A program made the translations under genes and the position numbers. The notes beneath the pieces are model-generated. The model searched no databases. It was given only the letters and a program-made list of their open reading frames with translations, and was not told where the DNA came from. Positions 44,457-54,477 of a stretch of 64,000 bases of DNA are shown piece by piece. The DNA is taken from positions 124,001 through 188,000 of the forward strand of contig NZ_QJTK01000005.1 in NCBI RefSeq assembly GCF_003217355.1, written 5' to 3'. Source of the stretch: Rhodobacter viridis. Lineage in GTDB: Bacteria > Pseudomonadota > Alphaproteobacteria > Rhodobacterales > Rhodobacteraceae. Position 1 is the first letter of the stretch. Every line of letters starts with the position of its first letter.

Positions 44457-46193
44457 TCAGGCGCGGGCGGCCTCATCCGACGACAGCGGCTTTTTCAGCG
44501 CGATCAGCAGGCCCGTCGTCACCAGCGTGCCGACAACGATCGAGAGCGCATAAAGGCCGAGGTTGGTCACCGCATTCGGAATGGCAAGGACGAAGATCCC
44601 GCCGTGCGGTGCGACAAGCAGGCAGCCCAGCGCCATCGACAGCGCCCCGGTGATCGCCGAACCGACGATGATCGAGGGGATCACGCGGGCCGGGTCTTTC
44701 GCGGCAAAGGGGATCGCGCCTTCGGTGATGAACGACAGACCGAGCACCGCGGCGGCGCCGCCGGCTTCCCGCTCTTCGGCGGTGAAGCGGTTCTTCGCAA
44801 CCAGAGTGGCGAGCGCCAGACCGAGCGGAGGCGTCATGCCCGCGGCCATCACGGCGGCCATCGGCGCATAGGTGTTCGAGGTCAAGAGGCCGACGGCGAA
44901 GGTATAGGCGGCCTTGTTGATCGGGCCCCCCATGTCGACGGCCATCATGCCACCGAGGATCAGGCCCAAGACGACGGCGTTGGTGGTACCAAGCCCTTGC
45001 AGGAAGGCGGTCATCGCGGCCAGAAGGGCAGCGACCGGCGTGCCGACGATGTAGACCATGACCAGCCCGGTGATCGCGGTCGACAGCAGCGGCAGGATCA
45101 GGACGGGTTTGAGGCCCTCAAGCGTGCGCGGCAGCTGGATCGCGTCGCGCAGCCAGCGCGCAACGTAGCCGGCCAGGAAGCCCGCGACGATGCCGCCAAG
45201 GAAACCGGCGTTCAGGTTCACCGCCAGCATGCCACCGATCAGACCGGGGGTCAGGCCGGGACGGTCGGCGATCGAATAGGCGATGAAGCCCGCCAGAACC
45301 GGCACCATCAGCTTGAAGGCCGCGCCGCCACCGATTGCCATCAGCGCCGCGGGCAGCGTGCCCTCGACCTCGAAGGCCTTGATGCCAAAGACGAAAGAGA
45401 GCGCGATCAAGAGACCACCGGCGACCACCAGCGGCAGCATGTAGGACACGCCGGTCAGCAGGTGCATGTAGGGGCCCGAGCGGCTCGCCGCCCGTTTCGC
45501 TTTCAGTGCATCGACGGTATCGGCCAGATTGGCGCCCAGCACCACCCCCTCGGCCACGGCTGCATCCAGCACCTTGGCCGCGCCTTTCACCGCCGCGCCG
45601 ACCGAGGTCTTGTAGACCTTCTTGCCGCCAAACCGGCTGTCATCGACATGGGTATCGGCCGCGATCACCACCAGATCGGCGGCCTTGATCTGCGCCTCGG
45701 TCAGCGCGTTTTGCGACCCCACCGAGCCCTGCGTCTCGACCGCGATCTCCCAGCCGCGCGCGGCGGCAGTTTTCTTCAGCGCATCGGCCGCCATGAAGGT
45801 ATGCGCAATGCCGGTCGGACAAGAGGTGATCGCCACCACCTTGAGCGGCTTTTGGCCTGTTTGGGTTGTCATCTGCGGGGTCTCCTCTCCGACTAAGGCA
45901 AGGGCTTCGGCCAGAACCGCGGACGTCTGGGTGACAGCGCGGCTCGTCGAGGTCCGGTAAACGGGTTTCGTGATGAAGCGCACATCCTCGACGCGGATGT
46001 CGGCGGCGATCACCACCACATCGGCGGCGGCAATCTCGGCCACATGCAGCGGCGCTTCGACGCCTTGGGCGGATTGGCGTTCGACACGGATGTCGTGGCC
46101 CATCTGCGCGGCGGTGGCACTCAGCGCCTCGGCGGCCATATGGGTATGCGCAATGCCTGTGGGACAGGCGGTCACGGCGACGATCTTCGACAT
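44457..46193 (-). CDS. fruA: fructose PTS EIIB'BC permease
   Basis: The 578-residue protein begins with two tandem IIB domains, each with a phosphorylatable cysteine in a CPTGIAHT motif (Cys 10 and Cys 125), followed by an EIIC membrane domain with about nine to ten helices (LTGVSYMLPLVVAGGLLIAL, AGFIAYSIADRPGLTPGLIGG, GGIVAGFLAGYVARWL). It imports fructose and phosphorylates it to fructose-1-phosphate, with phosphate from FruB. It is the last gene of fruB-fruK-fruA, 18 bp after fruK, and is followed by a terminator. Confidence 0.96.
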   Translation of the reverse strand: MSKIVAVTACPTGIAHTHMAAEALSATAAQMGHDIRVERQSAQGVEAPLHVAEIAAADVVVIAADIRVEDVRFITKPVYRTSTSRAVTQTSAVLAEALALVGEETPQMTTQTGQKPLKVVAITSCPTGIAHTFMAADALKKTAAARGWEIAVETQGSVGSQNALTEAQIKAADLVVIAADTHVDDSRFGGKKVYKTSVGAAVKGAAKVLDAAVAEGVVLGANLADTVDALKAKRAASRSGPYMHLLTGVSYMLPLVVAGGLLIALSFVFGIKAFEVEGTLPAALMAIGGGAAFKLMVPVLAGFIAYSIADRPGLTPGLIGGMLAVNLNAGFLGGIVAGFLAGYVARWLRDAIQLPRTLEGLKPVLILPLLSTAITGLVMVYIVGTPVAALLAAMTAFLQGLGTTNAVVLGLILGGMMAVDMGGPINKAAYTFAVGLLTSNTYAPMAAVMAAGMTPPLGLALATLVAKNRFTAEEREAGGAAAVLGLSFITEGAIPFAAKDPARVIPSIIVGSAITGALSMALGCLLVAPHGGIFVLAIPNAVTNLGLYALSIVVGTLVTTGLLIALKKPLSSDEAARA

Positions 46194-46211
46194 GGGTTCC
46201 TCCGCTTCGGC

Positions 46212-47162
46212 TCAGACGCGCGACAGCGTTTTGACGGTGACGGTGCGGGCAAGCGCGGCGATGCGCGCTTGCGGCGGCAGATGCGGGCCGATTTCGCCGA
46301 GTGCACCAAGCGAAAAGGCGGTGGCGAGCGCGGCGGTGTCGTCAAGGCTCAGGCCGAGCGTCGCGGCATGGATCAGCCCCGCCACCATCGCGTCCCCCGC
46401 CCCCACGGTGGAGGCGATCTCGGTCGCGGGCGGGATCGCGAGCGCGATCTCGTCGCCCCGCGCCAGCACCGCTCCGGCCTCGCCCATCGAGACGGCGACA
46501 AGCCCGACACCCTCGGCGATCAGATCGCGGGCGGCGGCCATCACCGCATCAAGGTTGGCCAGATCCCGGCCCAGATGCGCGCCCAGTTCCGCCGTGTTCG
46601 GCTTCACGATGTCGGGGCAAGCCGCCAGCGCCAGGGCCAGCGCCGGACCCGAGGTGTCGACGGCCACCCGCGCGCCGCCCTTTCGGGCGAGCGCGGTCAG
46701 ATGCGCGTAAGCCTCCGGCCCCAGCCCTTCGGGCAGGCTGCCGCAGAGCGCGACCCAATCGAGGCCCTGCGCCAGCAGGTCGGTCAATTTCGCGGCCACG
46801 GCGTCGAGGTCCGCAGGCCCGGCCGCAATGCCCGGAAAGTTCAGATCGGTGACCTGATTTTGCAGCGGATCGACGATCTTGACGTTGGTCCGCGTCGCGC
46901 CGGGCAGGCGCAGGCAGGCATCCACCAGCCCCGCCGCCGCGAAATGGCGCGCAAAAAGCGCCTCGTTTTCAAGGCCCAGCAGGCCCGTCACCGCCACCTC
47001 ATGGCCAAAATGCGCAAGGAACGAGGCCACATTGACCCCCTTGCCGCCCGCATCGACGCGGCTTGCCGCAACCCGGTTCACCGCATCGGCGGTGAAGCCC
47101 GGCACGGTGACCGTCTGATCGACGGCGGAATTGAGCGAAACCGTCGCGATCCGGGGGCTCAT
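46212..47162 (-). CDS. fruK: 1-phosphofructokinase
   Basis: The 316-residue PfkB-family kinase begins MSPRIATVSLNSAVDQTVTV and has GGKGVNVASFL, and the C-terminal catalytic motif STVGAGDAMVAGLI. It converts fructose-1-phosphate to fructose-1,6-bisphosphate with ATP, linking the PTS product to glycolysis. Its start overlaps the fruB stop by four bases (ATGA), so the PTS and kinase are translated together. Length and motifs are standard. Confidence 0.95.
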   Translation of the reverse strand: MSPRIATVSLNSAVDQTVTVPGFTADAVNRVAASRVDAGGKGVNVASFLAHFGHEVAVTGLLGLENEALFARHFAAAGLVDACLRLPGATRTNVKIVDPLQNQVTDLNFPGIAAGPADLDAVAAKLTDLLAQGLDWVALCGSLPEGLGPEAYAHLTALARKGGARVAVDTSGPALALALAACPDIVKPNTAELGAHLGRDLANLDAVMAAARDLIAEGVGLVAVSMGEAGAVLARGDEIALAIPPATEIASTVGAGDAMVAGLIHAATLGLSLDDTAALATAFSLGALGEIGPHLPPQARIAALARTVTVKTLSRV

Positions 47163-49642
47163 TTCAGCCCCCGCACTTCAGCGGCGTCGACCGCGGCCAA
47201 TGCCCGGCGCGCCAGATCGCGGTTTTCCGCCATCGAGGACCGGCGCAACTGCGCCTTGATCCCGGCCACGGCGGGGATGGACACGGACAATTCCCGCACC
47301 CCAAGCCCCGAGAGCACCGCCGCCCCCATCGGATCGCCCGCGATGCCACCGCAAGCGCCAACCCAGATCCCCGCCGCATCAGCCGCACGCACAGTGAAGT
47401 CAATCAGCCGCAGCACGGCCGGATGCAGCCCGTCGGCCTGTTTCGCCAGCACCGGATGCATCCGGTCCATGGCCAGCGCATATTGCGTCAGGTCATTCGT
47501 GCCGATCGAGAAGAAATCGACCCGTTTCGCCAGTTCCGGCGCCATCATCACGGCAGACGGAATTTCGATCATGATGCCGATTTCGACCGGTTCCGCGCCG
47601 ACCTCGGCCCGGACCTCCTCGGCGATGCGCCGCGCGGTGTCCAGTTCCTGCACCATCGCGATCATCGGGAACATGATGCGCACATGCCCCTTCGCCGACG
47701 CCCGGTAGATCGCCCGCAACTGGGTGCGGAACAGGTCTTCGTGGCTGAGGCAAAAGCGGATGCCGCGCTCGCCCAGAAACGGGTTTTGTTCAACGGGCAT
47801 GCGCAGATAGGGGATCTCTTTGTCGCCACCCACATCCAGCGTGCGAATGATGATCGGCAGCCCGTTCAGCGCTTCCAGCATGGCGGAATAGATCGCCACC
47901 TGCTCGTCTTCGCTCGGCGGCGCCTCGCGGTTCACGAACAGGAATTCGGTGCGCAGAAGCCCCACGCCCTCGGCGCCCGCCTCGACCGAGGCGACGGCTT
48001 CGGCCACGTCCGAGATATTGGCCACCACCTCGACGCGCGCGCCATCCACCGTCAGCGCGGGCTTGTAGCGTTCCCGCGCCTCGGCCTCGCGCTGGGTTTT
48101 CAGCGCCGCCATCGCGGTTTCGGCCTTGGCAATGTCGGTGGCCGTGGGGGCGACGACGATCACGCCCGCGCCGCCATCGAGCAGCACGGAGGTCCCCGTC
48201 GGCAGATCGAGAAGCCCCGCGCCGACGCCCACGACCGCGGGAATATCCAGCGCCCGGGCGATGATCGAAGTATGCGAGGTCGGTCCGCCCTGCGCGGTGG
48301 CAAGGCCGCGCACCAGCGCGGGGTCAAGCCGCGCGGTGTCCGAGGGCGTCAGGTCATCGGCGAGCAAGATGCAGGGCACGCTGGGCAGATGGGTTTCGCC
48401 GGTCTGCACCGTGCCCAGATGTTGCAGCACGCGTTGGCCCGCGTCGCGCAGGTCGATCGCCCGGCCCGACAGCACCGCATCCTTCATCGACGCCAGCATG
48501 TCGGCGCGTTCGCTGAAGACCTGATGCCAGGCAAAGCCGGCGGACCGGCCCTGCCCGATCAGGGCCTTGGCGGCCTCGACCATTTCCGGGTCGTGCAGAA
48601 ATTCCTGATGCGCGCGGAAGATCGCGGCGCGGGCGGGGCCGGATTTCTTCCAGACCTCGTCGTGCAGCTCTTCCAACTCGTGCCAGGCGGTCTGCAACGC
48701 GGCCTCAAGACGGTCGTTTTCGAACGCGGCATCGGCGGCATCGGTGTCGAAAACCACCTCATCGCGGGCAAAGCGGAAGACGGGGGCAAGCGCGTAGCCC
48801 GGCGAGGAGGAGATGCCAACGAGGGTGCGCCCCTCGTAGGATGCCATCGACGCCCCCGCCCCCGTCAAACCGGGCGTAGCGGCTTCGGGGGCCGCCGCAC
48901 CGGTGTCTTCTTCCTCTTCAAGCCCGGCTTCGAAAGCCGCGGCAATCGCGGCCAAAGCCGCCGTCGCATCCTCCCCTTCGGCGCTGATGCGCAGGGCGGC
49001 GCCTTGGGCGGCCCCCAGATTGAGAAGCGAAATCAGGCTTTTCGCATTGGCCACCCGGGCGCCATTGCGCACCCGGATCTCGGCCGCAAAGCCCTTGGCC
49101 AGATCGACAAGCGTGGTCGCAGGCCGGGCATGCAGCCCATGCGCACCGCGGACCACCACATCAAAGCCCTGCGCGAAATCCTCGGGCGCGGCCTCCGGGC
49201 GCGGCGCGGGCGGCTCGGCCCCGGTCAACCGCGCGACGATCACGGCGGCGTCCAGCGTCGTCGCCAGCCGCTCGGCCTCGGCCTCGTCGCCCAGAACGTC
49301 GGTCAGGTTGCTCAGCACCTGCAGGTGCTCATCCGATTTCGCGGCAATCGCCACGACGAGCCGCGCCGTGTCGCCCGGCGCCCATTCGACGCCCGCGGGC
49401 AGCTGCACCACCGCAATCGCCGTGTCATGGATCAGGTCGCGGTCCTGCGGCAGGCCATGCGGGATCGCGATCCCGTTGCCCAGAAACGTATTCGCGACCG
49501 CCTCGCGGCCCATCATGCTCTGGCCGTAGCGCGGATCGATCTTGCCCGCGGCGGTGAGCAGGTCCACGGCCTGCGCGATGGCGTCGGCCTTGTCGGTGGC
49601 CGTCTTGCCGATGGCCACAAGTTCGCTGGTCAGGGGTATCAC
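47159..49642 (-). CDS. fruB: fructose PTS multiphosphoryl transfer protein FruB (EIIA-HPr-EI)
   Basis: GTG 49642 follows GAGGAGGAACC and gives MIPLTSELVAIGKTATDKAD. The 827-residue fusion has EIIA-Fru (phospho-His in IAIPHG, residue 62), an HPr-like domain (GLHARPATT, His about 171) and a full Enzyme I (phospho-His in GPTSHTSIIAR about residue 455, PEP-site GSPNDLTQ-type FSIGTNDLTQYAL and RTEFLF). It carries the whole phosphorelay from PEP to FruA. Such fusions are known for Rhodobacter capsulatus. It is divergent from a binding-protein gene 67 bp away. Longer frames past 49642 are not supported. Confidence 0.95.
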   Translation of the reverse strand: MIPLTSELVAIGKTATDKADAIAQAVDLLTAAGKIDPRYGQSMMGREAVANTFLGNGIAIPHGLPQDRDLIHDTAIAVVQLPAGVEWAPGDTARLVVAIAAKSDEHLQVLSNLTDVLGDEAEAERLATTLDAAVIVARLTGAEPPAPRPEAAPEDFAQGFDVVVRGAHGLHARPATTLVDLAKGFAAEIRVRNGARVANAKSLISLLNLGAAQGAALRISAEGEDATAALAAIAAAFEAGLEEEEDTGAAAPEAATPGLTGAGASMASYEGRTLVGISSSPGYALAPVFRFARDEVVFDTDAADAAFENDRLEAALQTAWHELEELHDEVWKKSGPARAAIFRAHQEFLHDPEMVEAAKALIGQGRSAGFAWHQVFSERADMLASMKDAVLSGRAIDLRDAGQRVLQHLGTVQTGETHLPSVPCILLADDLTPSDTARLDPALVRGLATAQGGPTSHTSIIARALDIPAVVGVGAGLLDLPTGTSVLLDGGAGVIVVAPTATDIAKAETAMAALKTQREAEARERYKPALTVDGARVEVVANISDVAEAVASVEAGAEGVGLLRTEFLFVNREAPPSEDEQVAIYSAMLEALNGLPIIIRTLDVGGDKEIPYLRMPVEQNPFLGERGIRFCLSHEDLFRTQLRAIYRASAKGHVRIMFPMIAMVQELDTARRIAEEVRAEVGAEPVEIGIMIEIPSAVMMAPELAKRVDFFSIGTNDLTQYALAMDRMHPVLAKQADGLHPAVLRLIDFTVRAADAAGIWVGACGGIAGDPMGAAVLSGLGVRELSVSIPAVAGIKAQLRRSSMAENRDLARRALAAVDAAEVRGLK

Positions 49643-49709
49643 GGTTCCTCCTCGGCATCGGATGTGCGATGCTCTTGAAGGGACGAAGCGCCCGGCAGAT
49701 GAATGGAGT

Positions 49710-51125
49710 ATGTCGCCCGTGACGGCCCGGCTTGTAACAATTGTCATATTGGCGCTGAGCCTCGCCCGCGCCGAGGCGCTGGAGGTGCTGACCCGTGATG
49801 GTGGCCCGATTGCCGGACCGGCCATCGCGCACGGGGCGGAATTTGCGCGCGAAACCGGCGTCGCGGTGCATGTCACCCCCCGCCCCTTCGATGCGCTTTA
49901 CGGCGAGGTGATGATGGGCTTCGTCACCGGCAGCCCCCCCGCCGATGTGCTGATCCTGCCCGCCGACTGGCTGCCCGATGTGGCGCCCTATCTGATGCCG
50001 GTGCCCGAGGCGCTTGTGCAAAGTCCGCTCGTGCGGGGCATCCACCCCGCCTATCGCGACCGGCAGATGCGCTGGCGCGGCCAATGGCTGGCGGTGACGC
50101 TCGACGGCGATCTGCACATGGGGGCCTATCGGCGCGATCTGTTCGACGACCCCGCGACACAGGCGGCGTATCGGGCAGAGACGGGTCACGCCCTCGAACC
50201 GCCGCGGACATGGGCGGAGTACGATCACATCGCGGCCTTCTTCCATGCCCGCGGCGTCTCTGGCACGCTTGAAGCCTCGGCCGAGAATGGTCAGCGGCTC
50301 TGGTCGCTCTTTTCCCACGCCGCCGCCTACACCGCCCATCCCGACCATCCGGGGCATTTCTTCTTCGACCCCGAGACGATGGCGCCCGAGATCGACAACC
50401 CGGCCTGGGTGCGGGCGCTGCATGACTACCTTGACGCGATTTCCACGGCACCGGGCCCTGCCTTGCCCAGTCATGGCGTGCGCACGGAGTTTGCTGCGGG
50501 CAAGGCGGCGATGGCGCTGGATTGGTCCGATATCGGCACGGTGGCGACCGATCCGGCCAGCTCGAAAATTCGCGACCGGGTCGGGTTCTTCGCCCTGCCC
50601 GGCACGAAGGAGGTCTGGAACCCGGCGACGAAGCGCTGGGACAGGCTGGAAGCGCCGCGACCGGTGCCGTTTCTGGCGTTCGGCGGCTGGATCGCGGTCG
50701 TGCCGCGCGCTGCCGGCGATCCGAAATCCGCCTGGAATTACATCGCCTTCATGGCCGATCCGGCGCGGGCGGCGAAAGACGTGATGTCGGGCGCCTCGGG
50801 CTTCAACCCCTATCGGCTCTCGCAGCTGGAGGATACCGCGGGCTGGTCGAAGCTGATGGGGGCGCAGGCGGCAACCGACTACTTGTCCGTGCTGCGCGAA
50901 AGCCTGTCGGCACCGCAAACCGCGCCCGATCTGCGTCTGCCGGGCTATCCCGCCTATATGGCGGCGCTCGATGCCCGCATTGGTCGCGTGCTGGCGGGCG
51001 AGATGACGCCCGAGGCGGCCTTGGCGGCGGCAGCGGCGGATTGGGACCGGATCACCGACCGTCTGGGCCGGGCGAGCCAGCGCCGCCACTACCGCGAGGC
51101 GATGGGGCTGGAGGTCGCGCCATGA
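49710..51125 (+). CDS. family 1 extracellular solute-binding protein, probable sensor partner
   Basis: The product has a signal peptide (TARLVTIVILALSLARAEA) and a periplasmic-binding-protein fold of family 1 (SBP_bac_1): LEVLTRDGGPIAGPAIAHG, PPADVLILPADWLP, MALDWSDIG and LAFGGWIAVV. ATG 49710 has poor ribosome-site spacing; GTG 49719 is an alternative giving a slightly shorter signal. No permease or ATPase gene accompanies it. Its stop overlaps the start of a hybrid histidine kinase by four bases, so it more likely presents a ligand to that kinase than feeds a transporter. It is divergent from fruB; a sugar ligand is inferred. Confidence 0.78.
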   Translation: MSPVTARLVTIVILALSLARAEALEVLTRDGGPIAGPAIAHGAEFARETGVAVHVTPRPFDALYGEVMMGFVTGSPPADVLILPADWLPDVAPYLMPVPEALVQSPLVRGIHPAYRDRQMRWRGQWLAVTLDGDLHMGAYRRDLFDDPATQAAYRAETGHALEPPRTWAEYDHIAAFFHARGVSGTLEASAENGQRLWSLFSHAAAYTAHPDHPGHFFFDPETMAPEIDNPAWVRALHDYLDAISTAPGPALPSHGVRTEFAAGKAAMALDWSDIGTVATDPASSKIRDRVGFFALPGTKEVWNPATKRWDRLEAPRPVPFLAFGGWIAVVPRAAGDPKSAWNYIAFMADPARAAKDVMSGASGFNPYRLSQLEDTAGWSKLMGAQAATDYLSVLRESLSAPQTAPDLRLPGYPAYMAALDARIGRVLAGEMTPEAALAAAAADWDRITDRLGRASQRRHYREAMGLEVAP

Positions 51126-53800
51126 CCCTCTGGCGCGGGATTCAGGGGCGGCTTTTGCTGATCGTCGCCGTCTCGACCCTTGCGATGGCGCTGGCGGGCG
51201 TTGCGGCGATCCGGGCGCTCGATCAGATCGGCGAGGCGGCAGAAACGGTGACCGGGCGCGACGTGCCCGCGATGACGGCGGCGCTGCGGCTCGCCCGCAT
51301 CGGCGACCGGCTGCAAAGCCGCGGCGCGAGCCTGATGGCCGCGAGCACCGCCGAGGCGCTGACCGAGGCGCAACGCGCCATCGACGCCGATCTGGCCGCC
51401 TTTGCCGCTCAGGCGCAGGCGCTGCGGGCGGCGGCTGCGCCGCAAACCTCCGATCAGATCGCGACCCTGTCCGCCGATCTCGCGGCGCGGCTGCGCGCGC
51501 TTTCGACCGATCTCGACCGGCTGCGCGGGCTTGCGCGGCTGCGCGATACCGAGCGGGCGAAGATGCTGGCGGAACAGGATTTTCTGCGCCAGTTGCTCGG
51601 CCCCTCGATCCTTGCGGTCGAGGCGATCACCGGCGGGCAGATCCTGCCCGACCCCGAGATCTACCGCACCGCGGTGCGCTCGCAGGCGCCGCTTCTGGCG
51701 GCCGAACGGCTGACCGACCGGGCGATGTCGGACCTGCTGCTGGCGGGGGATGCCCGCGACCCGCAGGCGCTGGAAGACGGCCGCGCCGCCTATCGCCGCA
51801 CGCTGGCGCAGCTTGACAGCACCGGCGCCGCCCTGCCCTCGGGCCTGCGCGCCGAATTCGGCCGGGCGCTGGCGGCCTTCCGGGCGCAAGCCGCGCCGGG
51901 CGGCATCTTCGATCTGCAGGCCGAGGACATGCGCGCCCGCACCGCCGCCGAGGCCGATCTGCGCGCCGCGGCCTCGCGCGCCGCCGATCTGAAAGCCGCG
52001 GTCGATGCCCGGGTGATCGCGGCGAGCCGCACCACCGCCGAGGTGACCGAGGGCCTGCGCCGCACAATTCTGGAACGCACGACGCAATTCGCCTCGATCG
52101 CCCTCGCCGTGATCCTGATGGCGGGGGGCGTGTCCTATTTCATGGTGATCCGGCCGCTTTCGCGCAATCTGCGCGGGGTGACGGCGGCGATGGTGCGGCT
52201 CGCCGCCGGGGAACGCGATGCGACCGTGCCCGGCGCCGAACGCGCCGACGAGATCGGCGATCTCGCCCGCGCCTTCACCGTCTTTCGCGAAAACTCGGCG
52301 CGGGTGGAAAAGCTCGACCGGGAACTGGCGGAACGCTCCAGCCTGCTGATCGCCACCTTCGAGACGATGAAGGACGGGTTTTCCGTCTTCGACCGCGACC
52401 GGCGACTGGTGGCCTTCAACCCGCAATATCTGGCGCTGCATGATTTCAGCGCCGAGGCGGTCGGCGCCGCCCCGACGATCGGCCAGATCAACCGGATGCT
52501 TGCGGCGCGCGGGGTGCAGGCCAGCCTGCCCGATGGCACGCCGGTCGATCTTGATGAGATTGTGCCGCGCCGCCTTGCCGAGCCGCAGCGGCTCGAGATG
52601 CGCTTCCCCTCGGGGAGGGTGCTGGAACTGCGCTCGAACCCGATCCCGATGGGCGGCTTTGCGACGATCCACATGGATGTGACCGAAAGCCGGGCGACGC
52701 AAAGCCAGCTCTTGCATGCGCAAAAGCTCGAGACCGTGGGCCAGCTGACCGGGGGGATTGCGCATGATTTCAACAACATCCTCGCCGTGATCATCGGCAA
52801 CCTGAACATCCTCGCGCGCGAACTGGCGGACAGCCCCGCGCTGAAGGCCCGCGCCGAGCGCGGCCTTTCCGCCGCCAACCGCGCCGCCGGGCTGATCAAC
52901 CGGTTGCTGACCTTCTCCCGCCGCCAGCGCCTTGCGCCGGAGAATGTCGATCTGAACGGCCTCGTGCGCGGGATGCTCGATCTGATGCAATCAAGCCTTG
53001 GCTCGGGCATGCAGATCACCCCCGATCTGGCCGAGGATCTGCCGCGGGTGCGCGTCGATCCGGGGCAACTGGAAAACGCGCTGATGAACCTTGCGGTAAA
53101 CGCCCGCGACGCGATGGAGGGCACGGGCGAGATCATCGTCACCACCCGCCGCGCCGCGGATGGGTTTGTCGAACTGACGGTCGCGGATACCGGCGCGGGC
53201 ATTCCGCCCGACCTGCTCGATCAGGTCTTCGAGCCCTTCTTCACCACGAAACCGGTGGGCAAGGGCAGCGGGCTGGGGCTGTCCATGGTCTATGGCTTCG
53301 TGCGGCAATCGGGCGGCACGGTGGCGATCGACAGCACCCCGGGCGCGGGCACCCGCGTCAGCCTGCGGCTGCTGGAGAGCACCGCCCCCGAGGCCCCCGC
53401 GCGCCCCGAGGGGCTGGACACCGCCGAGGCCTGCATTCTGGCCGTCGATGATGATGCCGACCTGCTGGAGATCACCGCCGATCAGCTGCGCCGTCTGGGC
53501 CATGCCGTCGTCACCGCGCCCGACGGGCTGACGGCGCTCGAGATGCTGCGCGAAATCCCCGAGATCGACCTGCTCTATACCGATCTGGCCATGCCGGGGC
53601 TCGACGGTCGGGCGCTGGCGGAAAAGGCGCAAGTGCTGCGCCCCGATCTGCCGGTGCTGTTCACCTCGGGCGCGCCGGGCAAGGCGGGGGCGGATTTGCC
53701 GAACCTCTTGCGCAAACCCGTCCCCGAGGAGGTTCTGGCCGCCGCGATCCGGGTCAGTCTGGAACGTCAGAGCCGCCGGACGTCGGCATCGAGCGCATAA
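51122..53800 (+). CDS. hybrid histidine kinase with periplasmic sensor region
   Basis: The 892-residue kinase has an N-terminal membrane helix (LLLIVAVSTLAMALAGVAAI), a large helical periplasmic region to about residue 320, a second helix (FASIALAVILMAGGVSYFMV), HAMP, a PAS-like domain (FETMKDGFSVFDRDRRLVAF), HisKA with His 548 in GGIAHDFNNIL, an ATPase domain (NLAVNARDAME, FFTTKPVGKGSGLGLS) and a C-terminal receiver with phospho-Asp near residue 821 (YTDLAMPG). Its start overlaps the binding-protein stop (ATGA), so the two are coupled, as in TorT-TorS-like systems. It ends 34 bp inside the convergent response-regulator gene. The ligand route is inferred. Confidence 0.88.
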   Translation: MTLWRGIQGRLLLIVAVSTLAMALAGVAAIRALDQIGEAAETVTGRDVPAMTAALRLARIGDRLQSRGASLMAASTAEALTEAQRAIDADLAAFAAQAQALRAAAAPQTSDQIATLSADLAARLRALSTDLDRLRGLARLRDTERAKMLAEQDFLRQLLGPSILAVEAITGGQILPDPEIYRTAVRSQAPLLAAERLTDRAMSDLLLAGDARDPQALEDGRAAYRRTLAQLDSTGAALPSGLRAEFGRALAAFRAQAAPGGIFDLQAEDMRARTAAEADLRAAASRAADLKAAVDARVIAASRTTAEVTEGLRRTILERTTQFASIALAVILMAGGVSYFMVIRPLSRNLRGVTAAMVRLAAGERDATVPGAERADEIGDLARAFTVFRENSARVEKLDRELAERSSLLIATFETMKDGFSVFDRDRRLVAFNPQYLALHDFSAEAVGAAPTIGQINRMLAARGVQASLPDGTPVDLDEIVPRRLAEPQRLEMRFPSGRVLELRSNPIPMGGFATIHMDVTESRATQSQLLHAQKLETVGQLTGGIAHDFNNILAVIIGNLNILARELADSPALKARAERGLSAANRAAGLINRLLTFSRRQRLAPENVDLNGLVRGMLDLMQSSLGSGMQITPDLAEDLPRVRVDPGQLENALMNLAVNARDAMEGTGEIIVTTRRAADGFVELTVADTGAGIPPDLLDQVFEPFFTTKPVGKGSGLGLSMVYGFVRQSGGTVAIDSTPGAGTRVSLRLLESTAPEAPARPEGLDTAEACILAVDDDADLLEITADQLRRLGHAVVTAPDGLTALEMLREIPEIDLLYTDLAMPGLDGRALAEKAQVLRPDLPVLFTSGAPGKAGADLPNLLRKPVPEEVLAAAIRVSLERQSRRTSASSA

Positions 53801-54477
53801 CCCGCGCCGCGCTCGGTGCGGATCAGTTGCGGCGCGCGCGGATTGGGCTCGATCTTGCGCCGCAGCCGCAGGATCAGCACGTCGATGGTGCGGTCGAAAA
53901 CTTCACCGCCGTCCGCCCGGGTGCGTTCCAGAAGCTGATCGCGGCTGAGCACGCAGCGCGGGGCGCGGACAAAGGCCTCAAGCAGCAGGAATTCCGCATT
54001 GGTCAGCGCCACCCCCTGCCCCGCGGGCGTTTCAAGCGTGCGCGCGGTCAGATCGATCACCCAGCCCGCGAAGCTGCGCCGGTCATGCTCGGTCAATTCG
54101 ACCGGCACCGCCACCGCGCCCGCGCGGCGCAGCACCGCCTTGATCCGCGCCACCAACTCGCGCGGGTTGAAGGGTTTGACCACATAATCATCGGCGCCCA
54201 TCTCGAGGCCGACGATCCGGTCGACATCGCCGCCGAGCCCGGTCAGCATGATGATCGGGATCGAGGAACTCGCCCGCAGCCGCGCCGCGAGCGTCAGCCC
54301 GTCCTGATCGGGCAGGCGCAGATCGAGCAGGATCAGATCGGGCGTCCCGGCCGCCAGCACAGGCGCCACTTCGGCCGCTGTTGCCGCCTCGGCCACCTCC
54401 CAGTCGCGCGCCTCGAGTTCGTAACGCACAAGGTCGCGCACGTCCGGGTCGTCATCGACGATCAGAATCTTCACCAT
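53767..54477 (-). CDS. OmpR-family response regulator
   Basis: From ATG 54477 (MVKILIVDDDPDVRDLVRYE) the 236-residue product has a receiver domain with phospho-Asp at residue 52 (LILLDLRLPDQDG), a threonine and lysine in the expected places (PIIMLTGLG, DYVVKPF) and a winged-helix DNA-binding domain (LTNAEFLLLEAFVRAPRCVLSRDQLLE, RTERGAGYAL). It converges with the kinase gene and overlaps it by 34 bp, and is divergent from a second hybrid kinase 193 bp away. It is the obvious output of the neighbouring hybrid kinases; targets may include fruBKA, by position only. Confidence 0.88.
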   Translation of the reverse strand: MVKILIVDDDPDVRDLVRYELEARDWEVAEAATAAEVAPVLAAGTPDLILLDLRLPDQDGLTLAARLRASSSIPIIMLTGLGGDVDRIVGLEMGADDYVVKPFNPRELVARIKAVLRRAGAVAVPVELTEHDRRSFAGWVIDLTARTLETPAGQGVALTNAEFLLLEAFVRAPRCVLSRDQLLERTRADGGEVFDRTIDVLILRLRRKIEPNPRAPQLIRTERGAGYALDADVRRL

